Shown one piece after another: positions 14,547-16,077 of a DNA stretch of 16,077 nucleotides. The stretch covers positions 36,169 through 52,245 of the forward strand of contig MGIN01000027.1 in the NCBI GenBank assembly GCA_001793775.1, given 5' to 3'. Made by a program: the position numbers and the translations under genes. A model generated the notes under the pieces. It saw only the letters and a program-made list of their open reading frames with translations, did no database searches and was not told the origin of the DNA. Numbering within the stretch: position 1 is the first letter of the stretch; each line of letters starts with the position of its first letter. This DNA comes from Candidatus Wolfebacteria bacterium GWA1_42_9. Its GTDB lineage: Bacteria; Patescibacteriota; Minisyncoccia; UBA6257; JAGOQP01.

Positions 14547-15016
14547 CCCTCCTTCGCATAAAGCTATGGAGGGCAAAGGAGAGTTCCAGTCGTTGCACAT
14601 TGATTTTGAGAAGATGGACTGGGTGTAAGAGGACCGCCTACGCGTAAAGCTTCGGCGAGTCAAAGAGAGATTCTTATACCCAGGCATCTCTTCAAGATAA
14701 TCCTCCTACGCGTGAAGCTACGGAGGGCGAGGAGAGAACAGTACAAATAGCACATTGATAGGCAATATGTTCTTGAGGATTTCGTTTTCAATTTCCTGAC
14801 CCCGACATTCTCACCGGGGCGGCACCTGGGCCGGCAAGCCAGGCATGAAGAGGAGAAAGAAAACACGAGAGAGAAGTCCAAGATAGGGCATATTACCGAC
14901 CGTTCTTGTAAGGAGATCGGCTGGGCGCAAGGGACTAACCCGCTTTTGCGCCTGGAAATCTCCTTGGAAGAAAAACCCGCCTTCGTTGAAGAACTACGGC
15001 GGGGCGAGGGGAGAGA
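14547..15016 (+). repeat. Four copies of a hairpin module with GGAGAG tails
   Basis: Copies at 14547-14573, 14635-14657, 14701-14727 and 14976-15003 share one plan: GC-rich stem, symmetric internal loop of three (TTC/TAT, TAC/TTC, TAC/TAC, TTC/TAC), a short stem (GC/GC three times, GTT/AAC once) and a purine-rich loop of 4-5 nt. The outer stems differ but pair (CCCTCC/GGAGGG, CGCC/GGCG, TCCTCC/GGAGGG, CCCGCC/GGCGGG), that is, compensatory change. Each is followed on its 3' side by a purine run ending in GAGAG (14578, 14665, 14731, 15010). The hairpin at 9933-9976 has a similar apex. Confidence 0.72.
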
Positions 15017-15079
15017 GTACACAACACAAAAAATATAGGAGAGAGAATTTGAGATATTAATGTTGTGTAGTGGAGAGAG

Positions 15080-15110
15080 CCGAGTAGTAGAGCGAAAGCT
15101 CACTACCCGG
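15080..15110 (+). other. GNRA-capped 12-bp stem-loop
   Basis: CCG (15080-15082)/CGG (15108-15110), GTAGT (15084-15088)/ACTAC (15102-15106) and GAGC (15090-15093)/GCTC (15098-15101) stack around a GAAA tetraloop, with one A-C mismatch and one bulged A. This is the most regular hairpin of the leader. A GNRA tetraloop suggests tertiary contact with a receptor elsewhere in the RNA. Confidence 0.7.
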
Positions 15111-15165
15111 TAGAAAAATGAGAGAACTTTGAAAATTGAATAATAGCACACAAAAATCTTTTTGC

Positions 15166-15224
15166 GAGGTTGCTTCGTTTAAGCAGAGATGGATGTTTCA
15201 TTTCTTTTTAGGCGAAGTAACCTC
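15166..15224 (+). promoter_or_regulatory. 12-bp hairpin directly upstream of the SD
   Basis: GAGGTTGCTTCG (15166-15177) pairs with CGAAGTAACCTC (15213-15224) over 12 bp with one G-U. The 35-nt loop can itself form GCTT/AAGC (15172-15175/15181-15184), which excludes part of the long stem. The stem ends 6 nt before AGGAGGT (15231-15237), so folding could affect ribosome access. Confidence 0.6.
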
Positions 15225-15242
15225 AAAGAAAGGAGGTGTCCC

Positions 15243-15740
15243 ATGCTGGGAAAACTGGCATCGGGGGAGATGGTTGTGGACAGATTCAATAGCCACAACC
15301 ACATCGGGCTGTCGCGGTTCCTGCCCGTCGCGCTTGCCCGAATTAACTCACTGGGCAGAGGTTTTCTCGTCGAGGAAGTGGACTTCGGTTCATCCATCGG
15401 CGAGACAATCTGCGTCCCCACCGGGCCGGGGGACGAAATTGTTTTTGCACAACGGCCCAAAAGGTTCGGGCTGACGCGGTTTGTCAAAAACCGCAAGTCC
15501 GAGCCATGTTCATCACTCGTCGTAATCCTGAAGGTGGGGGATTGCGGCGAGTACGTTCTCATTACCGCCTTCGTGGGTACCCGGCCTGAGCCGGAGCCAT
15601 GGGATGAGCGCAATTTCGCGCAACAAGCCGATCCGTCGGCGGCGCGCAAAGCGGCGTTCCGGTTCTGGCTTTCCCACGCTTTAGTGTGGGGAGCCGAACC
15701 AATAGTCCCAGGCACGGAAACAACCGTGTGCCCGTGGTAA
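15243..15740 (+). CDS. Uncharacterised 165-aa protein, first gene of the MoxR operon
   Basis: The frame is open from an ATG at 15189, but a consensus AGGAGGT at 15231-15237 selects the ATG at 15243. The protein looks soluble, with no signal peptide or membrane helix. Visible blocks are HNHIGLSRFLPVALARINSL, then a beta-rich centre VPTGPGDEIVFAQR, RFGLTRFVKNR, SLVVILKV and EYVLITAFVGTRPEPEPWDE, and a C-terminal AFRFWLSHALVWGAEP. I do not recognise a named family. The YVLITAFVG strand after a basic RFGLTRFVKNR block, with conserved-looking Trp and His near the end, loosely resembles small nuclease or toxin-like beta folds, but this is weak. Base composition is clearly GC-richer than genes left of 14190, and codons end largely in G or C. 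The next gene is a MoxR-type ATPase with an equally strong SD, so the two likely form one operon. Confidence 0.75.
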   Translation: MLGKLASGEMVVDRFNSHNHIGLSRFLPVALARINSLGRGFLVEEVDFGSSIGETICVPTGPGDEIVFAQRPKRFGLTRFVKNRKSEPCSSLVVILKVGDCGEYVLITAFVGTRPEPEPWDERNFAQQADPSAARKAAFRFWLSHALVWGAEPIVPGTETTVCPW

Positions 15741-15914
15741 AGAAAAAGAATAAAGCCGCCTACCCGGCTAACTAAAAACAATCAGGACAGGTGTGGGTAG
15801 GCGCATCTGACTCTTGGGTGATTCGCGGCCAACAAGACAGCGAGGCGCACAAGGCGTTGTGCACCCCTGAATGAAGGTGTGCGCGGCGCTCAAGCGCAAA
15901 GAAGGGAGGTCGCC
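15741..15914 (+). other. Structured intercistronic spacer with alternative hairpins
   Basis: Between the two GC-rich genes, AGCCG (15754-15758)/CGGCT (15765-15769) and CGCCTACCC (15757-15765)/GGGTAGGCG (15795-15803) share bases and exclude each other. Farther on, GCACAA/TTGTGC (15847-15852/15857-15862) competes with GTGCACC/GGTGTGC (15859-15865/15876-15882). GCGC-TCAA-GCGC (15886-15897) precedes the SD GGGAGGT (15904-15910). No U-tract is present, so read-through into the next gene is expected. Confidence 0.5.
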
Positions 15915-16077
15915 ATGGGCGACCTGTTGTCGAGGATCAGGGAAATTCTCGGCACCTCCTTCATTTACTTTGAGGAGGTCGCCGAAGTCCTCGCCGTCGC
16001 CCTGACGGCGAGGAAGAACGTGATACTTTGGGGGCCTGGCGGACATGCGAAGTCCGCCATGGTCACCGCGGTCATCC
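15915..16077 (+). CDS. MoxR-type AAA+ ATPase (partial, 3' end outside window)
   Basis: The frame opens at ATG 15915, 4 nt after GGGAGGT, and stays open for 54 codons to the window edge, so the gene continues. Residues 1-34 are helical (LLSRIREILGTSFIYFEE, VAEVLAVALTAR); then VILWGPGGHAKSAM (36-49) holds a Walker A P-loop GPGGHAKS. The pattern of an N-terminal helix pair, then a strand ending in the P-loop so close to the start, fits MoxR/RavA-like AAA+ proteins. These act as ATP-driven chaperones, often with a VWA-domain partner encoded next door. Walker B, sensors and any partner lie outside the window. GC-rich composition and strong SD match the 165-aa gene before it. Confidence 0.8.
   Translation, partial: MGDLLSRIREILGTSFIYFEEVAEVLAVALTARKNVILWGPGGHAKSAMVTAVI

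Larger units (their letters stand above)
14421..15242 (+). ncRNA. Large structured leader RNA or ncRNA ahead of the 165-aa gene
   Basis: About 820 nt from the P2 start to the next gene hold no supported gene but many stems. They are: A, 14524-14533/14584-14593 (10 bp); B, 14619-14630/14672-14683 (12 bp, one G-U); C, 14689-14697/14771-14779 (9 bp); CCCCG/CGGGG 14800-14804/14815-14819; CCTGG/CCAGG 14825-14829/14839-14843; E, AAGGAGAT/ATCTCCTT 14910-14917/14958-14965 around GGCGCAA/TTGCGCC 14924-14930/14946-14952; ACACAACA/TGTTGTGT 15019-15026/15061-15068; a GAAA-capped stem at 15080-15110. A, B and C each enclose one copy of the repeated module listed separately. The direct repeat GCACATTGAT occurs at 14595 and 14750, and AACAGTAC at 14514 and 14737. 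It matches no RNA family I can name. It could be a cis-acting leader or a separately processed RNA. Confidence 0.6.

Noticed and set aside
14867..14890. GAGAGAAGTCC...ATAGGGCA resembles the 5' conserved region of bacterial RNase P RNA
   Set aside because: The other universal blocks (GGUAAGAGC-type CR-II, CR-IV and the late ACAGAA...CCGGC) are not found downstream in the right order, and P4 cannot be formed.
14547..15003. CRISPR-like array
   Set aside because: Repeats are hairpins with diverged stems at irregular spacing (88, 66, 275 nt), without unique equal-length spacers or cas genes.
15077..15113. GAGCCG...GAAA...CGGU looks like group II intron domain V
   Set aside because: The 2-nt bulge on the 3' side is missing, the basal A pair fails, and no GUGYG 5' end, domain VI or intron ORF is seen.
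15060..15113. Small ORF of 17 codons (and several 4-6 codon frames) inside the leader
   Set aside because: The nearest SD-like sequences are at the wrong distance and are part of the repeated GGAGAG motif.
14660..15151. 163-codon minus-strand ORF in the leader
   Set aside because: Low-complexity Ser/Arg-rich translation, no SD or promoter on that strand, and it crosses the RNA stems and repeats.
14421..15242. tmRNA or 6S RNA in the long leader
   Set aside because: No tRNA-like T-arm with TTCGA, no Ala-type acceptor and no tag frame; no single long 6S-like bubble structure.
15179..15781. 200-codon minus-strand ORF
   Set aside because: It overlaps the + strand 165-aa gene, which has a consensus SD and sensible composition; the minus frame is a GC-rich shadow.

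Overview
The window looks like a chromosomal segment of a small-genome bacterium of the Patescibacteria/CPR type. This is inferred from gene content (single-domain EF-Tu-like protein, archaeal-type cupin phosphoglucose isomerase, TrmB-family regulator, RNase J, short SecG), from mostly weak or absent Shine-Dalgarno sequences, from a tRNA without encoded CCA, and from GC-rich hairpins scattered in AT-rich spacers. The standard genetic code fits every gene. No lineage below this level can be assigned from the window alone.

Left part (1-4211, + strand): the 3' part of a beta-CASP metallo-beta-lactamase RNase, a SLOG/LOG-type nucleotide-binding protein, an EF-Tu domain-2-like small protein, an aromatic amino acid permease and a TrpR/YerC-family regulator. 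Two near-identical palindromes with arms GTACTGT/ACAGTAC flank the regulator gene. Together with the adjacent trpS this looks like a small tryptophan-related locus.

Middle part (4456-10678, - strand): read in transcription order, a 4-TM YvlD-like protein, secG, an extracytoplasmic family-5 solute-binding protein, cupin pgi, tRNA-Leu(CAG) 4 bp after pgi, RNase J and trpS. These are housekeeping functions: export, transport, sugar phosphate metabolism, RNA processing and tRNA charging.

Right-middle part (10915-14190): a MscS-type TM-helix protein with a recognisable promoter (with a DnaA box just upstream) and a clear intrinsic terminator, a 588-aa protein ending in a GNAT domain, and convergently a TrmB-like regulator.

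Right end (14191-16077): the most unusual region. Divergent from the TrmB-like gene lie two tandem promoters with consensus TTGACA, exactly 17 bp spacing and TATACT, each carrying the same TGTCA-N8-TGACA inverted repeat at the start of transcription. They face about 800 nt of gene-free, strongly structured sequence. It holds four copies of one hairpin module with compensatory stem changes, purine GGAGAG tracts, a GNRA-capped stem-loop and a 12-bp hairpin just ahead of a consensus SD. Then come a GC-rich gene for an unrecognised 165-aa protein and, after a 174-nt structured spacer, the start of a MoxR-type AAA+ ATPase that runs off the window. The GC content and strong SDs of these last two genes differ from the rest of the window. 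I read this as a regulated, possibly acquired operon with a large structured leader RNA or processed ncRNA, possibly controlled by the neighbouring TrmB-like protein.
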